Source: Ramlibacter ginsenosidimutans
Lineage (GTDB): Bacteria; Pseudomonadota; Gammaproteobacteria; Burkholderiales; Burkholderiaceae_C
Assembly: GCF_016654015.1 (NCBI RefSeq)
Contig: NZ_JAEPWM010000003.1
Location: 62,001 to 126,000 of the forward strand
Length of the DNA: 64,000 bases
Reading direction: 5' to 3'
In this document: piece by piece, positions 25,363 to 32,632 of the stretch
How the letters are laid out: every line of letters starts with the position of its first letter
Numbering within the stretch: position 1 is the stretch's first letter
Notes under the pieces: generated by a model
Seen by the model: the letters and a program-made list of their open reading frames with translations, nothing else
The model's database searches: none
What the model was told of the DNA's origin: nothing
Position numbers and translations under genes: made by a program

Positions 25363-26045
25363 CAGAAGTCCCCTGGGCCGTTGCGGGGCAGGCCCGTGCC
25401 CGCCAGCCCGTCGTGCGGCAAGGCCGAGAAGACCGGCGCACGGGGCGCCGCGCGCCAGTCGCTCGCCAGGTTGAAGCGTGCCTGCTGCACGTGGTCGTGG
25501 ATCACGAACAGCAATCCGCCCAGCCAGAGCTTTTCGAATTCCTCGCGCGTCAGCGCGCGCGTGCCGCGCGCAGGATCGCCGATCAACACGCGCCCGTCGC
25601 GCAAGCCTTTGACGACCACGAAGTGGTGGTAGTTGCCTTCGTTCACGAGCACGATGGCGGGCAGCCCCGCCTCCGCGAGCTTCTCGAGCGGCTGCTGGAA
25701 CCCGTCAGCCGCATAGCCGAGACTCTCCAGGTATTGCTTCATGTCCAGCATGGAGAATCCCTCCTGCCGGATCTTCTGCTGGTCGCCTTTCGCGTACATC
25801 TCCTGCAGGACCTCCTGCTCGCTCACCGGATGGCCGTAGTGATGCGTCAGCAGCGTGGAGATCGCGGCGGAGCCGCAGCTGAAGTCGTACTTCTGCAGCA
25901 CCGTTGTCGCGGTGCGCGCCGCCTGCATCGACGTGATCGGCACGCGGAGCATCTGGCCCGCGAAGCCGGGCACCAACGCCTCCGGAGCCGCCTGCACCTG
26001 GCACGCCGCGACGGCCAGCACCAGGGGCAGCATCGCATTGCGCAT
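25362..26045 (-). CDS. C39-family cysteine peptidase, periplasmic (FapD-like)
   Basis: This 227-aa protein has a signal peptide (MRNAMLPLVLAVAACQVQA) and a stand-alone C39 domain. The active site is complete: Gln51 and Cys57 in LQKYDFSCGSAA, His141 in GNYHHFVVVKGL and Asp157 in IGDPARG. C39 domains normally cleave double-glycine leaders as part of an ABC exporter. Here there is no ABC transporter, but a signal peptide and Gly/Ser-rich and RGG-containing secreted neighbours, which is the FapD situation in Pseudomonas functional amyloid operons. It lies 12 bp after the 108-aa gene and overlaps the next by one base. The C-terminal 35 residues are a Pro/Arg-rich tail. Confidence 0.88.
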   Translation of the reverse strand: MRNAMLPLVLAVAACQVQAAPEALVPGFAGQMLRVPITSMQAARTATTVLQKYDFSCGSAAISTLLTHHYGHPVSEQEVLQEMYAKGDQQKIRQEGFSMLDMKQYLESLGYAADGFQQPLEKLAEAGLPAIVLVNEGNYHHFVVVKGLRDGRVLIGDPARGTRALTREEFEKLWLGGLLFVIHDHVQQARFNLASDWRAAPRAPVFSALPHDGLAGTGLPRNGPGDF

Positions 26046-26057
26046 GTTGCTCGGCTC

Positions 26058-26384
26058 CTATTGCAGCCGCAGGTTGAGGATCAGCGAGTTCTGGATCAGG
26101 ACGTTGGCCCCGGTGTTCTGGATCACCACGGGGATTCCGTTCATCTGTCCGAACGCGCCGGCAGTGATCGTGTTCGTGCCGGTCTGCACGTTGGTCGCGC
26201 TGTTGCCGGCGGTCGTGCCGCGCAGGCGGATGTCGTTCACCGTGGTGTCGGTGCCACCGCGCAGGTCGGAGAGCTGCGCCGCCGCAACCGGTGCGCCGAA
26301 AGATACCGGCTCCTGCCCGGCGAAGGCAGCGTTGCTGCCGATGGCGAGCAGCGCGCAGAGGAGGGAAACGCTTCGTGGAGTCAT
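26058..26384 (-). CDS. Small secreted protein of the Fap-like fibre locus, with RGG motif
   Basis: The 108-aa product has a signal peptide (MTPRSVSLLCALLAIGSNAAFA), then AAAQLSDLRGGTDTTVNDIRL, again a Leu/acidic stretch ending in Gly-Gly. The remainder is Asn/Thr/Gln-rich and strand-forming (TNVQTGTNTITAG; VVIQNTGANVLIQNSLILN). The VIQN word and RGG site are shared with the 160-aa protein two genes on, which suggests distant kinship or a common peptidase. It sits between the Gly-rich fibre gene (70 bp upstream) and the C39 peptidase gene. I expect a fibre component or assembly factor; no family name can be given with certainty. Confidence 0.75.
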   Translation of the reverse strand: MTPRSVSLLCALLAIGSNAAFAGQEPVSFGAPVAAAQLSDLRGGTDTTVNDIRLRGTTAGNSATNVQTGTNTITAGAFGQMNGIPVVIQNTGANVLIQNSLILNLRLQ

Positions 26385-26454
26385 GGCTTGTCCCCGTAGG
26401 CGAACTGCAATGCGGACCCGGCTGCGCCCGCGTGCATGCCGGGCCCGCACTCGA

Positions 26455-27729
26455 TCAATGCACCGTCAGGTTCGACTGCACGTTGACGCTCTGCTGCACC
26501 AGGCTCGTGAAGCCGGTCACCTGCGACATCACGAGGATGCCTGCCGCCGAACTCGCCGCGCTGCCGATGGAGTTGTTCATGGCGAAGCTGCCGGCATTCG
26601 GGCTGACCGTGCCGCCCATGCCGCCGGACCCGCCGGTGGCGCTTCCGCTGGTAGCAGCACCTCCCGTCGCGGTAGCCGCTCCGCCCGCACCAGTGGTGTT
26701 GCTGCCGCCCGAACCACCGGCGCCACCGCCGCCGGACGTGGCCGCGCCGGAGCTCGCGCTGCCGGAGGTCGCCGCGCCGCTCGTGGCGCTGCCGCTGGCG
26801 CCGCCGTTGCCGCCGACGCTCGTGCCGCTCGCGCCGTTGCCGCCGCTGCCCCCCGCGCCGGTGGTGGCATTTCCGCCCGTCGCGCCGGCGCCTCCGGCTC
26901 CACCGGTGCCGCTGCCGCCGGCACCACCTCCGCCCGAGCCTCCGCTGGTCGCGGTCGCGCCCGAACCCGCAGCACCGACGGTGCCGCTCGTGGCGTTGCC
27001 CCCGAAGCTCGGGCCTAAGTTGGTTGATCCGGTGCTGCCGCCCGTGGCGCCGCCTGAGCTTGCATTGCCGCCATTGCCGCCGGTCGCAGAGCCGGTTCTG
27101 CCCGAGTCCCCGCCGCTGCCGCCCCTGGCGTCGCCGCCCATGCCGCCGCCCGCGCCGCCACGCGCGTCGCCGCTGCTGCCGCCCCTCCCGCCGTCGCCGC
27201 CGTATGTGCGCCCGCCATTACCGCCATCGCCTCCCGAGCCGCTGCGCGCCGAGCCGCTCGTGGAACTGCCGCTGCGCGCCGAGCCGCTCGTCGCGCTGCC
27301 GCCCCTCCCACCATCGCCGCCGTTGCTGCCCTTCGCATCGCCGCTTTCGCCGCCGCTGGCGCGCGCATCACCGGCGTTGGCTGTACCCGAGCGTCCCGAT
27401 GCGCCGCTGCCGCCATCGGCCGAGCCGCCGCCGGTCACGTAGTTGCCGATGCCGGAGATCGTGTTGCCCGTCACGGACCCGCTCAGGCGCGTCAGCGCCG
27501 CCACGTTGGTCACGTTGAACGCGTTGGAGAACGAGGCGGAGGAGCCGTTGTTCAGTGCAGCCGAACGCGTAGCCGACGCATTTGCATCGCCGGAATTACG
27601 GTACATGCTGTTGTCGACCGTGGTGTTCGTGCTGTTGTCGTTGAAGCTCGAGTTGAAGGTCTGCGCAAATGAGGTTGCGCTCGCACTTGCCAGCAAGGCA
27701 ACGGCGGCGGCGATGAGGCTGAGTTTCAT
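26455..27729 (-). CDS. Gly/Ser-rich secreted protein, candidate major fibre subunit
   Basis: The 424-aa product has a signal peptide (MKLSLIAAAVALLASASATSFA), an Asn/Ser/Thr-rich N-terminal part of about 90 residues (FNSSFNDNSTNTTVDNSMYR; VTNVAALTRLSGSVTGNTIS), and a central block of about 280 residues made almost only of Gly, Ser, Ala, Thr, Asn and Asp (GGSGGDGGNGGRTYGGDGG; ATSGAATSGSASSGAATSGG). A cap of about 45 residues follows (SFAMNNSIGSAASSAAGILV, then QQSVNVQSNL). The central block is irregular rather than an exact tandem array. It is the first gene of a four-gene operon with a C39 peptidase, behind a sigma-54 promoter. It takes the place of FapB/FapC; an amyloid or fibrous adhesin is inferred. 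The ribosome site GGAGAGA fits the ATG at 27729. Confidence 0.8.
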   Translation of the reverse strand: MKLSLIAAAVALLASASATSFAQTFNSSFNDNSTNTTVDNSMYRNSGDANASATRSAALNNGSSASFSNAFNVTNVAALTRLSGSVTGNTISGIGNYVTGGGSADGGSGASGRSGTANAGDARASGGESGDAKGSNGGDGGRGGSATSGSARSGSSTSGSARSGSGGDGGNGGRTYGGDGGRGGSSGDARGGAGGGMGGDARGGSGGDSGRTGSATGGNGGNASSGGATGGSTGSTNLGPSFGGNATSGTVGAAGSGATATSGGSGGGGAGGSGTGGAGGAGATGGNATTGAGGSGGNGASGTSVGGNGGASGSATSGAATSGSASSGAATSGGGGAGGSGGSNTTGAGGAATATGGAATSGSATGGSGGMGGTVSPNAGSFAMNNSIGSAASSAAGILVMSQVTGFTSLVQQSVNVQSNLTVH

Positions 27730-27803
27730 GGTCTCTCCAGGTTTTGGGGACTGAGGAATTGACGGAGCCCGCGCCGGTGCGCCACGGCTCCGCGGCGTTC
27801 CAT

Positions 27804-27820
27804 TGCAATCTCGATGCCAG
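27804..27820 (-). promoter_or_regulatory. Sigma-54 promoter for the fibre operon
   Basis: On the minus strand CTGGCATCGAGATTGCA matches the sigma-54 consensus YTGGCACGRNNNTTGCW at nearly all key positions, with the invariant GG and GC exactly 10 bp apart. Transcription would start near 27793, giving a leader of about 65 nt before the fibre gene. A sigma-54 activator is encoded in the same locus. Confidence 0.75.
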
Positions 27821-27928
27821 GCGCCGACTCGTCTCGCAGGGAAACTCGGTGGCCGCCTGCTGCAAGCGATGTGCGCCGATCAGCAGCGGCTCGCCTCCTC
27901 GTCGCGTGCAGTGCTCCGCGTAGCTGGT

Positions 27929-27971
27929 TGTCACGCGCGCGTGACACAGCCGTTTTCCGCTGTGACACAGC
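27929..27971. promoter_or_regulatory. Palindromic candidate activator-binding sites in the divergent fibre promoter region
   Basis: TGTCACGCGCGCGTGACA (27929-27946) is a perfect 18-bp palindrome. GCTGTGACACAGC (27959-27971) is a perfect 13-bp one. The word GTGACACAGC occurs twice, 21 bp apart (27941 and 27962), which is two helical turns. Seen from the fibre operon's sigma-54 promoter they sit at about -144 and -171, a normal distance for enhancer sites of NtrC-type activators. Confidence 0.6.
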
Positions 27972-27979
27972 GGTCCGCG

Positions 27980-27995
27980 TGGCACGACGGTTCAT
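27980..27995 (+). promoter_or_regulatory. Possible degenerate sigma-54 promoter for the outer-membrane gene
   Basis: TGGCACG-N4-TTCAT keeps a perfect -24 element but has CA where the invariant GC of the -12 element should be. It faces the FapF-like gene, whose start is about 85 bp away. The activator sites would be only 10-50 bp upstream, closer than usual, so this call is weak. I see nothing else clear in the remaining part of 27730-28082. Confidence 0.3.
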
Positions 27996-28082
27996 TTGAA
28001 ACTCGAAGTAAGTAAGCGGGGTAACGCACAGACGAACCGAGTGGCCGGTCGGTAACGTTTAGTCTTCATAACGAGATGTTTC

Positions 28083-29450
28083 ATGTCCAACTCGGCCAAG
28101 CTGCATCCGCTCAGTGCGCTCATCTCGACCGCACTGCTCATCACCGCACCCGCATTGCACGCGCAATCGGCCGGCCGAGCCAAACCCCCGTCGTCGCCGC
28201 CGGCATCGCAGGCTCAGGTCGATGCGCTGCGGCGCCAGCTCTCCGACCAGGCGGAACAGCTGGACAACATGCGCAAGGCCTTGGGCGACCTGGATGGGCG
28301 CTATCGCGAACTGATGCAGGCCATGGAGGCCGAGAAGAAGGCGCATGAGGACGCGCTCTCGCGCATGGCTCAGCCGCAACAGGCGCAGTCGCAACAAGCC
28401 CAGCCACCGGGCGCGCCGCGCACGGTGCAAGTGCCGCCCCGCGAGGAGCCACGCGAGGTGCAGATAGGCACCGCGCCGGCTGCGGTGCCCGAGTCGCCGC
28501 TGAGCGTGCCGCAATTGTTCGACCAGCCCAGCGTGCTGACAGCGCGCGGCCAGACGATCGTCGAGCCCTCGTTCCAGTACGAGCACTCCTCGACCAATCG
28601 CGCTGCGCTGGTGGGCTTCACGGTGATTCCCGCGATCCTCGTCGGCCTGGTGGACGTGCGCGAAGTGCGGCGCAACACGTCGACCGCCACGCTCACCGTG
28701 CGTCACGGTTTCAGCGACCGCTTCGAACTGGAGGGCCGCCTCCCCTACCTGTACCGCTCCGACTCCACGGTGAGCCGCGAGATCTTCACCGGTACCGCGA
28801 CGGACCGCGCCTTCAGTGCGACAGGCAGCGGCATCGGCGACGTGGAAATGACGGGCCGCTATCAGCTCACCACCGGCACCAGCCGCTGGCCCTACCTGAT
28901 CGGGTCGCTGCGCTTCAAGTCGCGGACCGGCAAGGACCCGTTCGAAGTGACGACCGATTGCGTCACGCGGTGCGTGGGCGGCACCACGGGCACGGGCGAA
29001 CCGCTCGAACTGCCCGTCGGGTCGGGCTTCTACACGCTGCAGCCCGGGATCACCTGGCTGTATCCCTCGGACCCGGCGGTGTTCTTCGGCAGCTTCACCT
29101 ATGGCTACAACTTCAAGCGCACTGGAGTGAGCCGGCACGTGCTGGGCGGCGAGACCGAATCCCTTGGCGACGTGAAGCCGGGCAACACCCTCGGCGTGAA
29201 CTTCGGCATGGGCCTGGCCCTGAACGACCGGTCCTCGTTCAGCATCGGCGTGGATCTCAGCACGATCGGACGCACCCAGCAAAACGGGGCGGACGTGCCG
29301 GGCTCGGTCCGCACGACGCTCGCCAGCCTGCTGCTCGGATACAGCTTGCGCTGGGACCAGAACCACACGGTGAACCTGTCGGTGGGCGCGGGACTCACCC
29401 GCGACACGCCGGACCTCACGCTCACCGTGCGGATGCCCTTCAACTTCTGA
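28083..29450 (+). CDS. Outer-membrane beta-barrel protein with N-terminal coiled coil (FapF-like secretion channel)
   Basis: This 455-aa protein has a signal peptide (to about ALHAQ), a coiled coil at about residues 40-95 (VDALRRQLSDQAEQLDNMRK; MEAEKKAHEDAL), then a Pro/Gln linker. A beta-barrel of about 300 residues follows from IVEPSFQYEHSSTNRAALVG, with alternating strands and glycine turns, ending in a classic outer-membrane C-terminal strand (LTLTVRMPFNF). FapF of Pseudomonas, the amyloid exporter, has the same plan: trimerising coiled coil, plug/linker and 12-strand barrel. It is divergent from the fibre operon and 10 bp upstream of the sigma-54 activator. It probably exports the Gly-rich and small secreted proteins. 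A generic phenol-pathway-type transporter is the alternative annotation. Confidence 0.8.
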   Translation: MSNSAKLHPLSALISTALLITAPALHAQSAGRAKPPSSPPASQAQVDALRRQLSDQAEQLDNMRKALGDLDGRYRELMQAMEAEKKAHEDALSRMAQPQQAQSQQAQPPGAPRTVQVPPREEPREVQIGTAPAAVPESPLSVPQLFDQPSVLTARGQTIVEPSFQYEHSSTNRAALVGFTVIPAILVGLVDVREVRRNTSTATLTVRHGFSDRFELEGRLPYLYRSDSTVSREIFTGTATDRAFSATGSGIGDVEMTGRYQLTTGTSRWPYLIGSLRFKSRTGKDPFEVTTDCVTRCVGGTTGTGEPLELPVGSGFYTLQPGITWLYPSDPAVFFGSFTYGYNFKRTGVSRHVLGGETESLGDVKPGNTLGVNFGMGLALNDRSSFSIGVDLSTIGRTQQNGADVPGSVRTTLASLLLGYSLRWDQNHTVNLSVGAGLTRDTPDLTLTVRMPFNF

Positions 29451-29460
29451 GGCATTCGCC

Positions 29461-30804
29461 ATGAACGAACAACGACCCATCCTGGTGGTGGCAGCGGAGG
29501 ACTGCCGCGCCGAATTGCTGGAGCAGCTGCTGGCGCGCGGCTGGCTGGCCACGACCGCCTCGAACCTCGCCGCGGCAGCGGCGCTGTTGCATTCGCAGCG
29601 CTTTCCCGTCGCATTGCTGTTGCTGGACAGCAGTCATCCCGATGCCGCGGCGCAATTCCAAACCTGCGCCGCCATGGGATCGCAGTGCGAGTGGGTGGGT
29701 GTGTTCCCGGCTGGCGAGTGCACCCGCGCCCCCTGGCGCGACCTGATCCTCACGTACTTCTTCGACCACCACACGTATCCGGCCGACCTCACGTTCCTGT
29801 GCCAGTCGCTCGGACACGCGTGGGGCCGCGCCAGCTTGCGCGAAGGTGCGACGGGCGACAGCGCGCCCGGTGGCGACATGGGCATGGTCGGCGAGAGCCC
29901 GGCGCTGCGGCGACTGCGCAGCGAGATCCGCAAGGCCGGGCCGTCGGACGCGCCGGTGCTGATCGCCGGCGAAAGCGGCAGCGGCAAGGAGCTGGTCGCG
30001 CGCGCCTTGCACCTCGGCTCGCGCCGCGCCAAGGCACCGTTCGTTCCGGTGAACTGCGGTGCGTTGCCGACGACGCTGATCCAATCCGAGCTGTTCGGCC
30101 ATGAGCGCGGCGCATTCACGGGGGCGAGCAGCGCACGGCGGGGCTTGATCGAGGAGGCGAGTGGCGGCACCCTGCTGCTCGACGAGATCGCGGAGCTGCC
30201 GCTGGAGACCCAGGCCACGCTGCTGCGCTTCCTGCAGGAGCGGCGCATCGTGCGCGTGGGTAGCACGCACGAGATCCAGGTCGACACGCGCGTCATCGCC
30301 GCGTCGCACGTCGACCTGGAGAGCGCTGTGGCGGTTGGCCGGTTCCGGGCCGACCTGTTCTTCCGGCTGAACGTGCTGCACCTGCGCGTGCCGCCGTTGC
30401 GCGAGCGGCGCGAGGACATCCCACGACTGGCCCGCCACGTCTACGCGCAGACGGCTGCCGGCCAAAGGGTGATCGCGCGCGGCTTCCATCCCGATGCGAT
30501 CGCCGCGATGATGGAGTGGCCGTGGCCCGGCAACGTGCGCGAGCTGTGCAACCGCGTGCAGCGAGCGGTGGTGATGGCAGACCGGCCGCTGATTTCCGCG
30601 GACGACCTTGGACTCACGACGGTGCAGCTCGGGACGGCGGGCGATCTGGAGGAGGCGCGGGTCGAGGCGGAAAAGTGCGCGATCCGGGATTCGCTCGCGC
30701 GCGAACGCCACAACGTGACGCTGGCCGCGCGCGACCTGGGTGTTTCACGGATGACGCTCTATCGGCTCATGGCCAAGCACAGCATCACGCCGCACGCTGC
30801 ATGA
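29461..30804 (+). CDS. Sigma-54-dependent activator with VpsR-like N-terminal domain
   Basis: This 447-aa enhancer-binding protein has an N-terminal receiver-like domain (ILVVAAEDCRAELL, Asp56 in LLLLDSSHP, and YFFDHHTYPADL, a block that recalls VpsR-type biofilm regulators). The AAA+ domain has Walker A GESGSGKE (170-177), the sigma-54 contact loop GAFTGA (217-222) and Walker B GGTLLLDEI. A Fis-type HTH closes it (NVTLAARDLGVSRMTLYRLM). VpsR-like proteins and BerB respond to cyclic di-GMP, so this one could link fibre expression to that signal (inference). It lies 10 bp after the FapF-like gene, and its last 20 bp overlap tail-to-tail with the Crp-like gene. It is the obvious activator for the sigma-54 promoter at 27804-27820. 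Confidence 0.92.
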   Translation: MNEQRPILVVAAEDCRAELLEQLLARGWLATTASNLAAAAALLHSQRFPVALLLLDSSHPDAAAQFQTCAAMGSQCEWVGVFPAGECTRAPWRDLILTYFFDHHTYPADLTFLCQSLGHAWGRASLREGATGDSAPGGDMGMVGESPALRRLRSEIRKAGPSDAPVLIAGESGSGKELVARALHLGSRRAKAPFVPVNCGALPTTLIQSELFGHERGAFTGASSARRGLIEEASGGTLLLDEIAELPLETQATLLRFLQERRIVRVGSTHEIQVDTRVIAASHVDLESAVAVGRFRADLFFRLNVLHLRVPPLRERREDIPRLARHVYAQTAAGQRVIARGFHPDAIAAMMEWPWPGNVRELCNRVQRAVVMADRPLISADDLGLTTVQLGTAGDLEEARVEAEKCAIRDSLARERHNVTLAARDLGVSRMTLYRLMAKHSITPHAA

Positions 30805-31495
30805 CAGGGAGCAGGCGCTGCGCGTGGCCGCGCAGCGCCTGGTAGCACTCGCAGCTGCCCGCCTCCAGCGCATCGCGATCCATCACGTGCAGGCGCCCGC
30901 GGCCCCAGTGAAGGACACCGCCGCTTTCCAGCCGTGTTGCCGCCCCGGATACCGCCTCCCGTCGGACCCCCAGCATTCGAGCCACCTGCTGCTGTGTGAC
31001 AGCGAGCCGATCCGGGTCGCCGTGTTCCAGGCGGGTAAGGATCCAGCGACACAGCTGCTGGTCGACCCGGTGCATCCGGCTGCACAGGGCTGACTGCGCC
31101 ATCTGCACCATGAGCCACTGCTGATAACGCAGGGCCTGCAACTGCAGGCTGCCGCCCTTGGCAAATTCCGCGCGAAGCACCGAGGCGGGCAACCGCCAGG
31201 CACGTCCGGCACGCTGCACGACCGCCTGACCCGGCGACCAGTTGCCCGATGCGAACGTGAGCCCGACCACCCCCTCGTGGCCCGTGGCCGCCACGTCGAT
31301 GGATTCGCCGGCGGCCGCGCTGCACAAGTGCGAGACGACCGCAGTGGTCGGAAAGTAGACGTGTGTCACGGGGCCGACATCGCCGCACAGCACGTCGCCT
31401 TCGACCAGTTCGATTTCGACCAGGTGCGGTCGCAAGCGATCCAGTTCGTCGGGCAACAGCTCGCTCAACAGTTTGTTGTTCTTGCTGGAGGGCAT
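30785..31495 (-). CDS. Crp/Fnr-family transcriptional regulator
   Basis: The 236-aa product has an N-terminal cyclic-nucleotide-binding-type beta roll (about residues 15-120: VEIELVEGDVLCGDVGPVTHVYFPTTAVVSHL) and a C-terminal winged HTH (LAVTQQQVARMLGVRREAVSGAATRL). The roll lacks the RSA-type cAMP-binding motif and no FNR-type N-terminal Cys cluster is present, so the ligand is unknown. It resembles the many Burkholderiales Crp-like proteins with the FPTTAVVSHL strand. The gene end overlaps the sigma-54 activator by 20 bp on the opposite strand. A role in controlling the fibre locus is possible but not shown. Confidence 0.88.
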   Translation of the reverse strand: MPSSKNNKLLSELLPDELDRLRPHLVEIELVEGDVLCGDVGPVTHVYFPTTAVVSHLCSAAAGESIDVAATGHEGVVGLTFASGNWSPGQAVVQRAGRAWRLPASVLRAEFAKGGSLQLQALRYQQWLMVQMAQSALCSRMHRVDQQLCRWILTRLEHGDPDRLAVTQQQVARMLGVRREAVSGAATRLESGGVLHWGRGRLHVMDRDALEAGSCECYQALRGHAQRLLPVMQRAA

Positions 31496-31589
31496 AAGTC
31501 CTCGGCTCGTCGCAGGCAGTATCGGTGCCGACTCCGTTCATTCTTGTAGCAGATGCCGATCACCCGCGCCGGAAAAAATTGCGACGAGT

Positions 31590-31603
31590 TTGCGCATCCG
31601 CAA
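31590..31603. promoter_or_regulatory. Palindrome upstream of the Crp-like gene
   Basis: TTGCG-CATC-CGCAA is a perfect 5-4-5 palindrome in the FixK-like pattern TTG(A/C)-N6-(T/G)CAA, 95 bp upstream of the Crp/Fnr-family start. It could be an autoregulatory site, but no -10 element sits at the matching distance, so this is tentative. Confidence 0.25.
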
Positions 31604-31628
31604 CCGATGGGCGCCCGATCGACGCCAG

Positions 31629-32492
31629 CTAGGCCAGGATGCCGAGCAACGTGCGGTGAAAGGCCTGCGGGTCCTCGTACTGCAGCCAGTGTGCGGCCCC
31701 GGGCAGCACGATCAGTTCGCCCAGCGTGGGCGCCAGCGACAGTTTCTGCCGCAGGGCCGGCAAGGTGTCGCGGTACAGCGCATCCTGCTCGCCATAGATC
31801 GCGTCGACCCGGCAGGTGATCTTCGGCAGCGTCTGCGCCAGGATGTCCGAGAGCGCGAGCCGGCGCCGTTGCATGCGATCGCGCGGCACGTTCACCGACT
31901 GCAGCGCCACGGCGAGATCGTCGACCGTCTCCGGCTTGAGCATCAGCGTCGCCAGGTTGCTGCGATGCGCGGCGAGCTTGCCTTCCTCCGTCGGCTGGTC
32001 GCGCCAGGACGTGAGCGACAGGCGCCGGTCGCGCAGCCCGAGGCCCGGTGCGCCGACCAGCACGATGCGCCGCACATGCTGCGGGTCGGATGCAGCGATC
32101 AACCCGGCGCACAGGCCGCCGAACGAGAAGCCGACCACGTCGACTGGCGCAGCGCCGACCACGGCGGGCAAGGCAGCAGCGATGGCGGGCGCCACCGCAT
32201 CCGCATCCTGGCCACCGGGCGGGCGCGCGGAATCGCCGAAGCCGGGCAGGTCGGGCACGACGACGCGCCGGCCCGATTCGGCCAGGGCATCCACATTCCT
32301 GATCCAGTGCGTCCAGCTGCCGCTGCCGCCGTGCAGCAAGACCAGCGGCTCGTGCGCATCGTCGCCCCACGTGTGCCACACGATGTCGCCATCGCCGCAA
32401 GGCGTGGTGAGCGTGCGGGCGCGGGAGAGCACGCGCAGCGCGGCGTGCGGGAGTTCGGTTTGCAGGGGAGGCAGTTGCGGGGTCGCGGTCAT
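31629..32492 (-). CDS. Alpha/beta hydrolase
   Basis: The 287-aa product has the alpha/beta hydrolase plan: oxyanion strand LVLLHGGSGSWTHW, RVVVPDLPGFGDSARP, nucleophile elbow VGFSFGG, acid in YGEQDALYRDT and catalytic His in LPGAAHWLQYEDP. The length and cap-domain position fit the esterase/C-C hydrolase group. The start codon at 32492 gives MTATPQLPPLQTELP. There is no signal peptide. Neighbours give no substrate clue. Confidence 0.85.
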   Translation of the reverse strand: MTATPQLPPLQTELPHAALRVLSRARTLTTPCGDGDIVWHTWGDDAHEPLVLLHGGSGSWTHWIRNVDALAESGRRVVVPDLPGFGDSARPPGGQDADAVAPAIAAALPAVVGAAPVDVVGFSFGGLCAGLIAASDPQHVRRIVLVGAPGLGLRDRRLSLTSWRDQPTEEGKLAAHRSNLATLMLKPETVDDLAVALQSVNVPRDRMQRRRLALSDILAQTLPKITCRVDAIYGEQDALYRDTLPALRQKLSLAPTLGELIVLPGAAHWLQYEDPQAFHRTLLGILA

Positions 32493-32632
32493 GCCGTCAT
32501 TTTCGCCGGTTGCGCAGTTCAAGCGGCTTTGTGCCAACTAGTTCTCGGCCACCGCGGAATACAAACGGGCGTGACGGCGTTCTTCCACGGACGGGCCGCG
32601 TGGTGCGGTCCCGCAATGAGGAGGGATCCCCC

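Noticed and set aside
26291..27442. A long plus-strand frame rich in Pro (PPLPPSPP-type) opposite the Gly-rich gene
   Set aside because: Gly codons read backwards give Pro. The minus strand has the signal peptide, ribosome site, operon context and sigma-54 promoter, so the Pro-rich frame is a shadow.
27861..27877. A second sigma-54 promoter on the minus strand (TGCAA-N4-TGTGC)
   Set aside because: The invariant GG of the -24 element is CG here, while the site at 27804-27820 matches nearly perfectly and is closer to the gene.
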